Assembly (NCBI GenBank): GCA_026545765.1
Contig: CM048839.1
Location: forward strand, 63,971,187 to 64,035,186
DNA from: Plantago major
Lineage: Eukaryota > Streptophyta > Magnoliopsida > Lamiales > Plantaginaceae
Length of the DNA: 64,000 nt
Reading direction: 5' to 3'
Under the pieces are notes generated by a model. The model searched no databases and was not told the origin of the DNA. It saw only the letters and a list, made by a program, of their open reading frames with translations. The first letter of the stretch is position 1; each line of letters starts with the position of its first letter. The position numbers were made by a program, and so were the translations under genes. Positions 35,091 to 51,300 of the stretch are shown piece after piece.

Positions 35091-38000
35091 GAAGAACTCT
35101 ACTTGAGAGTTAAACCACACACATAAGGAGTGGGATAAACAACAAATGTAAAATTCTACCGAGAGTTAAACAATGTAATAAAGGAGTGGGATAATTACAA
35201 ATGGAGAAGTCAATTTGAGATTTAAACAACACATCGGAGGGGTAATAAAATAACAAACGAAAAACTTACTAAAAACTATACTTGAGAGCAATAAATACAC
35301 AAAAGGAGTGGGATAAACAAACAAAACACCACTCGAGAGATAAACAACACATCAAAGGAGTGGGATAATGTCAAACGAAGAAGTATAATCGAGATTTAAA
35401 CAATACACAGAAGGAGTAAGAGTATCACAAACGAAGTACTCTACTTGAGAGTCAAACCACACACATAAGGAGTGGGATAAACAACAAATGTAAAATTCAA
35501 CTCGAGAGTTAAACAATGTAATAAAGGAGTGGGATAATTACAAATGGAGAAGTCAATTTGAGATTTAAACAACACATCGGAGGGTAATAAAATAACAAAC
35601 GAAAAACTCTACTTACTTGAGAGTTAAACAATACACATAAGGAGTGGGAGAAACAACAAACGAACAACACCACTTGAGAGATAAACAACACATCAAAGGA
35701 GTGGGATAATGTCAAACGAAGAAGTCTATTCGAGATTTAAACAATACACAGAAGGAGTATGAGTATCACAAACGAAGAACTTTACTCGAGAGTTAAACCA
35801 CACACATAAGGAGTGGGATAAACAACAAATGTAAAATTCTACCCGAGAGTTAAACAACACAATAAAGGAGTGGGATAATTACAAATGGAGAATTCAATTT
35901 GAGATTTAAACAACACATCGGAGGGGTAATAAAATAACAAACTAAAAAACTACTTGAGAGTTAAACAATACATGTATGAGTAAGAGTATCACAAACGAAG
36001 AACTCTACTTGAGAGTTAAACCACACACAAGGAGTGTGATGAACAACAAAAGTAAAATTCTACACGATAGTTCAAGAACAGACTAAAGGAGTGGGATATT
36101 TACAAATGGAGAAGTCAATTTGAGATTTAAACAACACATCGGAGGGGTAATAAAATAACGAACGAAAAACCCTAGTTGAGTGTTAAACAATACACAAAAG
36201 GAGGGGGATAAACAACAAAGGAAAACACGACTCGAGAGATAAACAACACATCAAAGGAGTGGGATAATGTCAAACGAAGAAGTCTATTCGGGATTTAAAC
36301 AATACATAGAAGGAGTAAGAGTATCACAAACGAAGAACTCTACTTGAGAGATAAACCACACACATAAGGAGTGGGATAAACAACAAATGTAAAATTCTAC
36401 TCGAGAGTTAAACAACACAATAAAGGAGTGGGATAATTACAAATGGAGAAGTCAATTTGAGATTTAAACAACACATCGGAGGGGTAATAAAATAACAAAC
36501 GAAAAACTCTACTCAAAACAATACACAAAAGGAGTGGGATAAACAACAAACGAAAACACCACTCGAGAGATAACAACCCATCAAAGGAGTTCGATAATGT
36601 CAAACGAAGAAGTCTATTTGAGATTTAAACAATACATAGAAGGAGTAAGAGTATCACAAACGAAGAACTCTACTTGAGAGTTAAACCACACACATAAGGA
36701 GTAGGATAAACACCAAATGTAAAATTCTAGTCGAGAGTTAAACAACATAATAAAGGAGTGGGATAATTACAAATGGAGAAGTCAATTTGAGATTTAAACA
36801 ACACATCGGAGGGGTAATAAAATAACAAACGAAAAACTCTACTTGAGAGTTAAACAATACACAAAAGGAGTGGGATAAACAACAAACGAACAACACCACT
36901 GTAGAGATAAACAACACATCAACGGAGTGGGATAATGTCAAACAAGGAAGTCTATTCGAGATTTAAACAATACAATAAGGAGAGTAAGAGTATCACAAAC
37001 GAAGAACTCTACTGAGAGTTAAAACCACACACATAAGGAGTGGGATAAACAACAAATGTAAAATTTACCGAGAGTTAAACAAGACAATAAAGGAGTGGGA
37101 TAATTACAAATGGAGAAGTCAATTTGAGATTTAAACAACACATCGGAGGGGTAATAAAATAACAAACAAAAAACTCTACTAGAGAGTTAAACAATACACA
37201 AAAGGAGGGGATAAACAACAAACGAAAACACCACTGAGAGATAAACAACACATCAAAGGAGTGGATAATGTCAAACAAGAAGAAGTCTATTCGAGATTTA
37301 AACAACAATAGAAGGAGTAAGAGTATCACAAACGAAGAACTCTACTGAGAGTTAAACCACACACATAAGGAGTAGGATAAACAACAAATGTAAAATTTAC
37401 CGAGAGTTAAACAATGTAATAAAGGAGTGGGATAATTACAAATGGAGAAGTCAATTTGAGATTTAAACAACACATCGGAGGGGTAATAAAATAACAAACG
37501 AAAAACTCTACTGAGAGTTAAACAATACACAAAAGGAGTGGGATAAACAACAAACTAACAAATACTACTGAGAGATAAACAACACATCAAAGGAGTGGGA
37601 TAATGTCGAACAAAGAAGTCTATTCGATATTTAAACAATACATGAAGGAGTAAGAGTATCACAAACGAAGAACTCTACTTGAGAGTTAAACCACACATAA
37701 GGAGTAGGATAAACAACAAATGTAAAATTTACTACCGAGAGTTAAACAACACAATAAAGGAGTGGGATAATTACAAATGGAGAAGTCAATTTGAGATTTA
37801 AACAACACATCGGAGGGGTAATAAAATAACAAACGAAAAAACTCAACTTCTGAGTTAAAAAATACACAAAAGTCGTGGGATAAAAAACAAACTAACAACA
37901 CCACTAGAGATAAACAACACATCAAAGGAGTGGGATTATGTCAAACGAAGAAGTCTATTCGAGATTTAAACAATACATGAAGGAGTAAGAGTATCACAAA

Positions 38001-39059
38001 CGAAGAACTCTACTGAGAGTTAAACCACACACATAAGGAGTGGATAAACAACAAATGTAAAATTTACCGAGAGTTAAACAACACAATAAAGGAGTGGGAT
38101 AATGACAAATGGAGAAGTCAATTTGAGATTTAAACAACACATCGGAGGGGTAATAAAACAAAACTAAAAAACTACTTGAGAGTTAAACAATACACAAAAA
38201 GGAGTGGGATAAACAACAAACTAACAACACTACTGAGAGATAAACAACACATCAAAGGAGTTGGATAATGTCAAACAAAGAAGTCTATTCGAGATTTAAA
38301 CAATGCATGAAGGAGTAAGAGTATCACAAACGAAGAACTCTACTTGAGAGTTAAACCACACACATAAGGAGTAGGATAAACAACAAATGTAAAATTTACC
38401 GAGAGTTAAACAACACAATAAAGGAGTGGATAATTACAAATGGAGAAGTCAATTTGAGATTTAAACAACACATCGAGGGGTAATAAAATAACAAACTAAA
38501 AACTCTACTTGAGTGTTAAACAATACACAAAAGGAGGGATAAACAACAAAACGAACAACACCACTGAGAGATAAACAACACATCAAAGGAGGGATAATGT
38601 CAAACGAAGAAGTCTATTCGAGATTTAAACAATATAGAGAAGGAGTAAGAGTATCACATACGAAGAACTCTACTTGAGAGTTAAAACCACACATAAGGAG
38701 TGGATAAACAACAAATGTAAAATTGTACTCGAGAGTTAAACAACACAATAAAGGAGTGGGATGATTACAAATGGAGAAGTCAATTTGAGATTTAAACAAC
38801 ACATCGGAGGGGTAATAAAATAACAAACGAAAAACTCTACTTGAGAGTTAAACAATACACAAAAGGAGTGGGATAAACAACAAATGAAAACACCACTCGA
38901 GAGATAAACAACACATCAAAGGAGTGGGATAATGTCAAACGAAGAAGTCTATTCGAGATTTAAACAATACACAGAAGGAGTAAGAGTATCACAAACGAAG
39001 AACTCTACTTGAGAGTTAAACCACACACATAAGGAGTGGGATAAACAATAAATGTAAAA

Positions 39060-39360
39060 TTCTACTCGAGAGTTAAACAACACAATAAAGGAGTGGGAAA
39101 ATTACAAATGGAGAAGTCAATTTGAGATTTAAACAACACATCGGAGGGGTAATAAAATAACAAACGAAAAACTCTACTTGAGTGTTAAACAATACACAAA
39201 AGGAGTGGGATAAACTACAAACGAACAACACCACTGTAGAGATAAACAACACATCAACGGAGTGGGATAATGTCAAACGAAGAAATCTATTCGAGATTTC
39301 AACAATACACAGAAGGAGTAAGAGTATCACAAACAAAGAACTCTACTTGAGAGTTAAACC
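39060..39360 (+). repeat. Unit sharing rare variants with 54,363-54,663
   Basis: GAGTGTTAAAC in B, TGTAGAG in C and ACATCAACGGAGTGGG occur here and again 15,303 bp away; ACATCAACGG is also at about 36,914. The nearby variants CAAATGAAAACACC, AACAATAAATG and TATGAGTATCTC are likewise found in both neighbourhoods but in a different order. Confidence 0.65.
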
Positions 39361-42300
39361 ACACACGTAAGGAGTGGGATAAACAACAAATGTAAAATTG
39401 TACTCGAGAGTTAAACTACACAAAAGGAGTGGGATGATTACAAACGGAGAAGTCAATTTGAGATTTAAACAACACATCGGAGGGGTAATAAAATAACAAA
39501 CGAAAAACTCTACTTGAGAGTTAAACAATACACAGAAGGAGTATGTGTATGACAAACGAAGAACTCTACTTGAGAGTTAAACCACACACATAAGGAGTGG
39601 GATAAACAACAAATGTAAAATTCTACCAGAGTTAAACAACACAATAAAGGAGTGGGATGATTACAAATGGAGAAGTCAATTTGAGATTTAAACAACACAT
39701 CGGAGGGGTAATAAAATAACAAACGAAAAACTCTACTTGAGAGTTAAACAATACACAAAAGGAGTGGGATAAACAACAAATGAAAACACCACTCGAGAGA
39801 TAAACAACACATCAAAGGAGTGGGATAATGTCAAACGAAGAAGTCTATTCGAGATTTAAACAATACATAGAAGGAGTATGAGTATCTCAAACGAAGAACT
39901 CTACTTGAGAGTTAAACCACACACATAAGGAGTGGGATAAACAACAAATGTAAAATTGTACTCGAGAGTTAAACAACACAATAAAGGAGTGGGATGATTA
40001 CAAATGGAGAAGTCAATTTGAGATTTAAACAACACATCGGAGTGGTAATAAAATAACAAACTAAAAAACTACTTGAGAGTTAAACAATACACATAAGGAG
40101 TGGGATAAACAACAAACGAACATCACCACTTGAGAGATAAACAACACATCAAAGGAGTGGGATAATGTCAAACGAAGAAGTCTATTCGAGATTTAAACAA
40201 TACACAGAAGGAGTAAGAGTATCACAAATGAAGAACTCTACTTGAGAGTCAAACCACACACATGACGTTTGGGATAAACAACTAATGTAAAATTCTATTC
40301 GAGAGTTAAACACCACAATAAAGGAGTGGGATAATTACAAATGGAGAAGTCAATTTGAGATTTAAACAATACATCGGAGAGTAATAAAATAACAAACGAA
40401 ATACTCTACTTGAGAGTTAAACAATACACAAAAGGAGTGGGATAATCAACAAACGAACAACACCACTAGAGAGATAAACAACACATCAAAGGAGTGGGAT
40501 AATGTCAATCGAAGAAGTCTATTCGAGATTTAAACAATACACAGAAGGAGTAAGAGTATCACAAACGAAGAACTCTACTAGAGAGTCAAACCACAAACAT
40601 AAGGAGTGGGATAAACAACAAATGTAAAATTTACCGAGAGTTAAACAACACAATAAAGGAGGATAATTACAAATGGAGAAGTCAATTTGAGATTTAAACA
40701 ACACATCGGAGGGTAATAAAATAACAAACTAAAAATTACTGAGATTTAAACAATACATAGGAGTAAGAGTATCACAAACGAAGAACTCTACTTGAGAGTT
40801 AAACCACACACATATGGACTAGGATAAACACCAAATGTAAAATTCTACCCGAGAGTTATACAACAGAATAAAGGAGTGGGATAATTACAAATGGAGAAGT
40901 CAATTTGAGATTTAAACAACACATCGGAGGGATAATAAAATAACAAACCAAAAACTCTACTTGAGAGTTAAACAATACACAAAAGGAGTGGGATAAACAA
41001 CAAACGATAGCACCACTCGAGAGATAAACAACATATCAAAGGAGTGGGATAATGTCAAACAAAGAAGACTATTCGAGATTTAAACTATACACAAAAGGAC
41101 TAAGAGTATCACAAACGAAGAACTCTACTTGAGAGTTAAACCACAAACATAAGGAGTGGGATAAACAACAAATGTAAAATTCTACCCGAGAGTTAAACAC
41201 CACAACAAAGGAGTGGGATAATTACAAATGGAGAAGTCATTTTGAGATTTAAACAACACGTCGAGGGGTAATAAAATAACAAACGAAAAACTCTACTTAA
41301 GAGTTAAACAATACACAAAAGGAGTGGGATAAACAACAAACGAACAACACCACTTGAGAGATAAACAACACATCAAAGGAGTGGGATAATGTCAAACGTA
41401 GAAGTCTATTCGAGATTTAAACAATACAGAAGGAGTAAGAGTATCACAAACGAAGAACTCTACTGGAGAGTTAAACCACACACATAAGGAGTGGGATAAA
41501 CAACAAATGTAAAATTTTACCCGAGAGTTAAACAACACAATAAAGGAGTCTGATAATTACAAATGGAGGAGTCAATTTGAGATTTTAACAATACATCGGA
41601 GGGGTAATAAAATAACGAAAGAAAAACTGTACTTGAGAGTTAAACAATACATGTAAGGAGTAAGAGTATCACAAACGAAGAACTTACTGAGAGTTAAACC
41701 ACACACATAAGGAGTGGGATAAACAACAAATGTAAAATTTACCGAGAGTTAAAACAACACAATAAAGGAGTTGGATAATTAATAATGGATAAGTCAATTT
41801 TATATTTAAACAACACATCGGAGGGGTAATAAAATAACAAACTAAAAACTCTACTTGAGTGTTAAACAATACACAAAAGGAGTGGGATAAACAACAAACG
41901 AACAACACCACTGTAGAGATAAACAACACATGAAAGGAGTGGAATAATGTCAAACAAGAAGTCTATTCGAGATTTAAACAATGCATCGAAGGAGTAAGAG
42001 TATCACAAACGAAGAACTCTACTTGAGAGTTAAACCACACACATAAGGAGTGGGATAAACAACAAATGTAAAATTCTACCCGAGAGTTAAACAACACAAT
42101 AAAGGAGTGGGATAATTACAAATGGAGAAGTCAATTTGAGATTTAAACAACACATCGGAGGGGTAATAAAATAACAAACGAAAAACTCTACTTGAGAGTT
42201 AAACAATACACAAAAGGAGTGGGATAAACAACAAACGAACAACACCACTGTAGAGATAAACAACACATCAAAGGAGTGGGATAATGTCAAACGAAGAAAT

Positions 42301-45300
42301 CTATTCGAGATTTAAACAATACACAGAAGGAGTAAGAGTATCACAAACAAAGAACTCTACTTGAGAGTTAAACCACACACATAAGGAGTTTGGATAAACA
42401 ACAAATGTAAAATTTACCGAGAGTTAAACAACACAATAAAGGAGTGGGATAATTACAAATGGAGAAGTCAATTTGAGATTTAAACAACACATCGGAGGGG
42501 TAATAAAATAACAAACTAAAAAGTCTACTTGAGAGTTAAACAACAATACACAAAAGGAGTGGGATGAACAACAAACTAACAACACCACTGTAGAGATAAA
42601 CAACACATCAAAGGAGTGGGATAATGTCAAACTAAGAAATCTATTCGAGATTTAAACAATACATGTAAGGAGTAAGAGTATCACAAACTAAGAACTTACT
42701 GAGAGTTAAAACCACACATAAGGAGTAGGATAAACAACAAATGTAAAATTTACCGAGAGTTAAACAACACAATAAAGGAGTGGGATAATTACAAATGGAG
42801 AAGTCAATTTGAGATTTAAACAACACATCGGAGGGTAATAAAATAACAAACTAAAAAACTCTACTTGAGAGTTAAACAATACACAAAAGGAGTGGGATAA
42901 ACAACAAAACAAACACCACTGAGAGATAAACAACACATCAAAGGAGTGGGATAATGTCAAACAAGAAGTCTATTCGAGATTTAAATACAATAAGGAGTAA
43001 GAGTATCACAAACTAAGAACTCTACTGAGAGTTAAACCACACACATAAGGAGTAGGATAAACAACAAATGTAAAATTTACCGAGAGTTAAACAACACAAT
43101 AAAGGAGTGGGATAATTACAAATGGAGAAGTCAATTTGAGATTTAAACAACACATCGGAGGGGTAATAAAATAACAAACGAAAAACTCTACTGAGAGTTA
43201 AACAATACACAAAAGGAGTGGGATAAACAACAAACTAACAACACTACTGAGAGATAAACAACACATCAAAGGAGTGGGATAATGTCAAACAAGAAGTCTA
43301 TTCGAGATTTAAACAATACATGAAGGAGTAAGAGTATCACAAACGAAGAACTTACTGAGAGTTAAACCACACACATAAGGAGTGGATAAACAACAAATGT
43401 AAAATTTACCGAGAGTTAAACAACACAATAAAGGAGTGGGATAATTACAAATAGAGAAGTCAATTTGAGATTTAAACAACACATCGGAGGGGTAATAAAA
43501 TAACAAACGAAAAACTCTACTTGAGAGTTAAACAAAACATAAAGGAGTGGGATAAACAACAAACGAACAACACCACTCTAGAGATAAACAACACATCAAA
43601 GGAATGGGATAATGTCAAACGAAGATGTCTATTCGGGATTTAAACAATACATGTATGAGTAAGAGTATCACAAACTAAGAACTTACTTGAGAGTTAAAAC
43701 CACACATAAGGAGTGGGATAAACAACAAATGTAAAATTTACCGAGAGCAATAAACACAATAAAGGAGTGGGATAATTACAAATGGAGAAGTCAATTTGAG
43801 ATTTAAACACATCGGAGGGTAATAATAAACAAAGAGAGTTAAACACAGAAGGAGTAAGAGTATCACAAACGAAGAACTCTACTTGAGAGTTAAACCACAC
43901 ACATAAGGAGTAGGATAAACAATAAATGTGAAATTCTACTCGAGATTTAAACAACACAATAAAGGAGTGAGATAATTACAAATAGAGAAGTCAGTTTGAG
44001 ATTTAAACAACACATCCGAGGGGTAATAAAATAACAAACGAAAAACTCTACTTGAGAGTTAAACAATACACAAAAGGAGTGGGATAAACAACAAACGAAC
44101 AACTACTGAGAGATAAACAACACATCAAAGGAGTGGGATAATGTCAAACCAAGAAGTCTATTCGAGATTTAAACAATACATGTAAGGAGTAAGAGTATCA
44201 CAAACGAAGAACTCTACTTGAGAGTTAAACCACACACATAAGGTGTGGGATAAACAACAAATGTAAAATTCTACTCGAGAGTTAAACAACACAATAAAGG
44301 AGTAGGATAATTACAAATGGAGAAGTCAATTTGAGATTTAAAAAACACATCGGAGGGGTAATAAAATAACAAACGAAAAACTCTACTTGAGAGTTGAACA
44401 ATACACAAAATGAGTGGGATAAACAACAAACTAACAAAACCTCTCGCTAGTTCAACAACACAGCAAAGGAGTGTGATAATGTCAATTTAAGAAGTCTATT
44501 CGAGTTTTAGAGAATACATAGAAGGAGTAAGAGTATCACAAACTAAGAACTTACTGAGAGTTAAACCACACACATAAGGAGTGGGATAAACAACAAATGT
44601 AAAATTTACCGAGAGTTAAACAACATAATAAAGGAGTAGGATAATTAAAAATCGAGAAGTCAATTTGAGATTTAAAAAACATATCGGAGGGGTAATAAAA
44701 TAACAAACGAAGTTTGAGATTTAAACAATACATGAAGGAGTAAGAGTATCACAAACTAAGAACTTACTTGAGAGTTAAACCACACATAAGGAGTGGGATA
44801 AACAACAAATGTAAAATTCTACCGAGAGTTAAACACAATAAAGGAGTGGGATAATTACAAATAGAGAAGTCAATTTGAGATTTAAACAACACATCGGAGG
44901 GGTAAAAAAATAACAAACGATAAACTTTACTTGAGAGTTAAAACAATACACAAAAGGAGGGGATAAACAACAAACTAACAACACCACTGAGAGATAAACA
45001 ACACATCAAAGGAGTGGGATAATGTCAAACTAAGAAGTCTATTCGAGATTTAAACAATACATGAAGGAGTAAGAGTATCACAAACGAAGAACTTACTTGA
45101 GAGTTAAACCACACACATAAGGAGTGGGATAAACAACAAATGTAAAATTTACCGAGAGTTAAAGAACACAATAAAGGAGTGGATAATTACAAATGGAGAA
45201 GTCAATTTGAGATTTAAACAACACATCGGAGGGGTAATAAAATAACAAACGAAAAAACTACTTGAGCAAATACACAAAAGGAGGGGATAAACAACAAACT

Positions 45301-48300
45301 AACAACACCACTGAGAGATAAACAACACATCAAAGGAGTGGGATAATGTCAAACTAAGAAGTCTATTCGAGATTTAAATACAATAGAAGGAGTAAGAGTA
45401 TCACAAACTAAGAACTCTACTGAGAGTTAAACCACACATAAGGGGTAGGATAAACAACAAATGTTAAATTATACTCGAGAGTTAAACAACACAATAAAGG
45501 AGTGGGATAATTACAAATGGAGAAGTCAATTTGAGATTTAAACAACACATCGGAGGGGTAATAAAATAACAAACGAAAAAACTCTACTTGAGAGTTAAAC
45601 AATACACAAAAAGGAGTGGGATAAACAACAAACTAACAACACCACTGAGAGTTCAACTACACAATAAAGGAGTGGGATAATGTCAAACGAAGACGTCTAT
45701 TCGAGATTTAAACAATACACATAAGGAGTAAGAGTATCACAAACGAAGAACTATAATTGAGAGTTAAACCACACACATAAGGAGTGGGATAAACAACAAA
45801 TGTAAAATTTTACTCGAGAGTTAAACAACACAATAAAGGAGTGGGATAATTACAAATGGAGAAGTCAATTTGAGATTTAAACAACACATCGGAGGGGTAA
45901 TAAAATAACAAACGAAAAACTCTACTTGAGAGTTAAACAATACACAAAAGGAGTGGGATAAACAACAAACGAACAACACCACTGTAGAGATAAACAACAC
46001 ATCGAAGGAGAGGGATAATGACAAAATAAGAACTCAATTCGAGATTTAAATACACAAGGAGTAAGAGTATCACAAACTAAGAACTCTACTGAGAGTTAAA
46101 CCACACACATAAGGAGTGGGATAAACAACAAATGTAAAATTTACCGAGAGTTAAACAACACAATAAAGGAGTGGGATAATTACAAATGGAGAAGTCAATT
46201 TGAGATTTAAACAACACATCGGAGGGGTAATAAAATAACAAACAAAAAACTCTACTTGAGAGTTAAACAATACACAAAAGGAGTGGGATAAACAACAAAC
46301 GAACAACACCACTCGAGAGATAAACAACACATCAAAGGAGTGGGATAATCTCAAACGAAGAAGTCTATTCGAGATTTAAACAATACATGTAGAAGGAGTA
46401 AGAGTATCACAAACTAAGAACTTACTTGAGAGTTAAACCACACACATAAGGAGTAGGATAAACAACAAATGTAAAATTTACCGAGAGTTAAACAACACAA
46501 TAAAGGAGTGGGATAATTACAAATGGAGAAGTCAATTTGAGATTTAAACAACACATCGGAGGGGTAATAAAATAACAAACTAAAAAAACTACTTGAGTTA
46601 AACAATACACAAAAGGAGTGGGATAAACAACAAACTAACAACACCACTGAGAGATAAACAACACATCAAAGGAGTGGGATAATGTCAAACTAAGAAGTCT
46701 ATTCGAGATTTAAACAATACATGAAGGAGTAAGAGTATCACAAACGAAGAACTTACTTGAGAGTTAAACCACACACATAAGGAGTGGATAAACAACAAAT
46801 GTAAAATTTACCGAGAGTTAAACAACACAATAAAGGAGTGGGATAATTACAAATGGAGAAGTCAATTTGAGATTTAAACAACACATCGGAGGGTAATAAA
46901 ATAACAAACAAAAACTCTACTTGAGAGTTAAACAATACATGTAAGGAGTAAGAGTATCACAAACTAAGAACTTACTGAGAGTTAAACACACATAAGGAGT
47001 AGGATAAACAAATGTAAAATTGTACTCGAGAGTTAAACAGCAGAATAAAGGAGTGCGACGATTACAAATGGAGAAGTCAATTTGAGATTTAAACAACACA
47101 TCGGACGGTTAATAAAATAACAAACAAAAAACTCTGCTTGAGAGTTAAACAATACACAAAAGGAGTGGAATAATAACAAACGAAAACACCACTCGAGACA
47201 TAAACAACACATCAAAGGAGTGGGATAATGTCAAACAGAGAAGTCTATTCGAGATTTAAACAATACAGAGAAGGAGTAAGAGTATCACAAACGAAGAACT
47301 TACTGAGAGTTAAACCACACACATAAGGAGTGGGATAAACAACAAATGTAAAATTCTACTCGAGAGTTAAACAACACAATAAAGGAGTTGGATAATTACA
47401 AATGGAGAAGTCAATTTGAAATTTAAACAACACATCGGAGGGGTAATAAAATAACAAACGAAAAACTCTACTTGAGAGTTAAACAATACACAAAATGAGT
47501 GGGATAAACAACAAACGAACAACACTACTGAGAGATAAACAACACATCAAAGGAGTGGATAATGTCAAACTAAGAAGTCTATTCGAGATTTAAACACATA
47601 GAAGGAGTAAGAGTATCACAAACTAAGAACTTACTGAGAGTTAAACCACACACATAAGGAGTGGGATAAACAACAAATATAAAATTTTACTCGAGAGTTA
47701 AACAACACAATAAAGGAGTGGGATAGTTACAAATGGAGAAGTCAATTTGAGATTTAAACAACACATCAAAGGAGTGGGGTAATGTCAAACGAAGAATTCT
47801 ATTCGAGATTTAAACAATACACAGAAGGAGTAAGAGTATCACAAACGAGGAACTCTCACCACTCGAGAGATAAACAACACATCAAAGGAGTGGGATAAAC
47901 AACAAATGTAAAATTTACCGAGAGTTAAAGAACACAATAAAGGAGTGGATGATTACAAATGGAGAAGTCAAGTTGAGATTTAAACAACACATCGGAGGGG
48001 TAATAAAATAACAAACAAAAAACTTACTTGAGAGTTAAACAATACACAAAAGGAGTGGGATAAACAACAAACTAACAACACCACTGAGAGATAAACAACA
48101 CATCAAAGGAGTGGGATAATGTCAAACAAGAAGTCTATTCGAGATTTAAACAATACATGTAAGGAGTAAGAGTATCACAAACGAAGAACTCTACTGAGAG
48201 TTAAACCACACACATAAGGAGTGGGATAAACAACAAATGTAAAATTTACTCGAGAGTTATACAACAGAATAAAGGAGTAGGATAATTACAAATGGAGAAG

Positions 48301-51300
48301 TCAATTTGAGATTTAAACAACACATCGGAGGGGTAATAAAATAACAAACGAAAAACTCTACTTGAGAGTTAAACAATACACAAAAGGAGTGGGATAAACA
48401 ACAAACGAACAACACCACTGAGAGATAAACAACACATCAAAGGAGTGGGATAATATCAAACTAAGAAGTCTATTCGAGATTTAAACAATACATGAAGGAG
48501 TAAGAGTATCACAAACTAAGAACTCTACTGAGAGTTAAACCACACACATAAGGAGTAGGATAAACAACAAATGTAAAATTTACCGAGAGGTAAACAACAC
48601 AATAAAGGAGTGGGATAATTACAAATGGAGAAGTCAATTTGAGATTTAAACAACACATCGGAGGGGTAATAAAATAACAAATGAAAAGCTATACTTGAGA
48701 GTTAAACAATACACAAAAGGAGTGGGATAAACAACAAACGAACAACACCACTCGAGATAAACAACACATCAAAGGAGTGGGATAATGTCAAACTAAGAAG
48801 TCTATTCGAGATTTAAACAATACACAGAAGGAGTAAGAGTATCACAAACGAAGAACTCTACTTGAGACTTAAACCACACACATAAGGGGTAGGATAAACA
48901 ACAAATGTAAAATTCTACTCGAGAGTTAAACAACACAATAAAGGAGTGGGATAATTACAAATGGAGAAGTCAATTTGAGATTTAAACAACACATCGGAGG
49001 GGTAATAAAATAACAAACGAAAAACTCTACTTGAGAGTTAAACAATACACAAAAGGAGTGGGATAAACAACAAACGAACAACACCACTGTAGAGATAAAC
49101 AACACATCAAAGGAGTGGGATATTGTCAAACGTAGAAGTCTATTCGAGATTTAAACAATACATGTAGGAGTAAGAGTATCACAAACGTAAGAACTTTACT
49201 GAGAGTTAAACCACACACAAGGAGTGGGATAAACAACAAATGTAAAATTCTACTCGAGAGTTAAACAACACAATAAAGGAGTGGGATAATTACAAATGGA
49301 GAAGTCAATTTGAGATTTAAACAACACATCGGAGGGGTAGTAAAATAACAAACAAAAAACTCAACTTGAGAGTTAAACAACACACAAAAGGAGTGGTATA
49401 AACAACAAACAAACAACAGCACTCGAGAGATAAACAACACATCAAAGGAGTGGGATAATATCAACTGAAGAAGTCTATTCGAAATTTAAACAATACACTG
49501 AAGGAGTAAGAGTATCACAAACAAACAACTCTACTTGAGAGTTAAACCACGCACATAAGGAGTGGGATAAACAACAAATGTAAAATTCTACCCGAGAGTT
49601 AAACAAAACAATAAAGGAGTGGGATAATTACAAATGGAGAAGTCAATTTGAGATTTAAACAACACATCGGAGGGGTAATAAAATAACAAATGAAAAACTC
49701 TACTGGAGAGTTAAACAATACACAAAAGGAGTGGGATAAACAACAAATAAACAACACCACTGTAGAGATAAACGACACATCAAAGGAGTGGGATAATGTC
49801 AAACGAAGAAGTCTATTCGAGATTTAAACAATACAGAGAAGGAGTAAGAGTATCACAAACGAAGAACTCTACTTGAGAGTTAAACCACACACATAAGGAG
49901 TGGGATAAACAACAAATGTCAAATTCTACTCGAGAGTTAAACAACAAAATAAAGGACTCGGATAATTACAACTGGAGAAGTCAATTTGAGATTTAAACAA
50001 CACATCGGAGGGGTAATATAATAACAAACGAAAAACCCTACCTGAGAGTTAAACAATACACAAAAGGAGTGGGATAAACAACAAACGAACAACACCACTC
50101 GAGAGATAAACAACACATCAAAGGAGTGGGATAATGTCAAACGAAGAAGTCTATTCGAGATATAAACAATACACAGAAGGAGGAAGAGTATCACAAACGA
50201 ATAACTCTACTCGAGAGTTCAACCACACACATAAGGAGTGGGATAAACAACAAATGTAAAATTCTACCCAAGAGTTAAACAACACAATAAAGGAGTGGGA
50301 TAATTACCGATGGAGAAGTCAATTTGAGATTTAAACAACATATCGGAGGGGTAATAAAATAACAAACGACAAACTCTACTTGAGAGTTAAACAATACACA
50401 AAAGGATTGGGATAAACAACAAACGAACAACACCACTCGAGAGATAAACAACACATCAAAGGAGTGGGATAATGTCAAACGAAGAAGTCTATTCGAGATT
50501 TAAACAATACACAGAAGGAGTAAGAGTATCACAAACGAAGAACTCTACTCGAGAGTTAAACCAAACACATAAGGAGTGGGATAAACAACAAATGTAAAAT
50601 TCTACTCGAGAGTTAAACACCACAATAAATGAGTGGGATAATTAGAAATGGAGAAGTCAATTTGAGATTTAAACAACACATCGGAGGGGTAATAAAATAA
50701 CAAAAGAAAAACTCTACTTGAGAGTTAAACAATACACAAAAGGAGTGGGATAAACAACAAAATAAAAAAACCACTGAAGAGATAAACAACACAACAAAGG
50801 AGTGGATAATGTCAAACTAAGAAGTCTATTCGAGATTTAAACAATACATGTAAGGAGTAAGAGTATCACAAACTAAGAACTTACTGAGAGTTAAAACCAC
50901 ACATAAGGAGTGGGATAAACAACAAATGTAAAATTTACCGAGAGTTAAACAACACAATAAAGGAGTGGGATAATTACAAATGGAGAAGTCAATTTGAGAT
51001 TTAAACAACACATCGGAGGGGTAATAAAATAACAAACAAAAAACTCTACTTGAGAGTTAAACAACACACAAAAGGAGTGGGATAAACAACAAACAAACAA
51101 CACTACTGAGAGATAAACAACACATCAAAGGAGTGGGATAATGTCAAACTAAGAAGTCTATTCGAGATTTAAACAATACATGTAGGAGTAAGAGTATCAC
51201 AAACGAAGAACTTACTGAGAGTTAAACCACACACATAAGGAGTGGGATAAACAACAAATGTAAAATTTACCGAGAGTAAAACAACACAATAAAGGAGTGG

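Noticed and set aside
39182-39370. Single plus-strand open frame of 62 codons
   Set aside because: It lies wholly within ordinary B to E submonomers and is open only because of local variants; equivalent positions in other units are closed.
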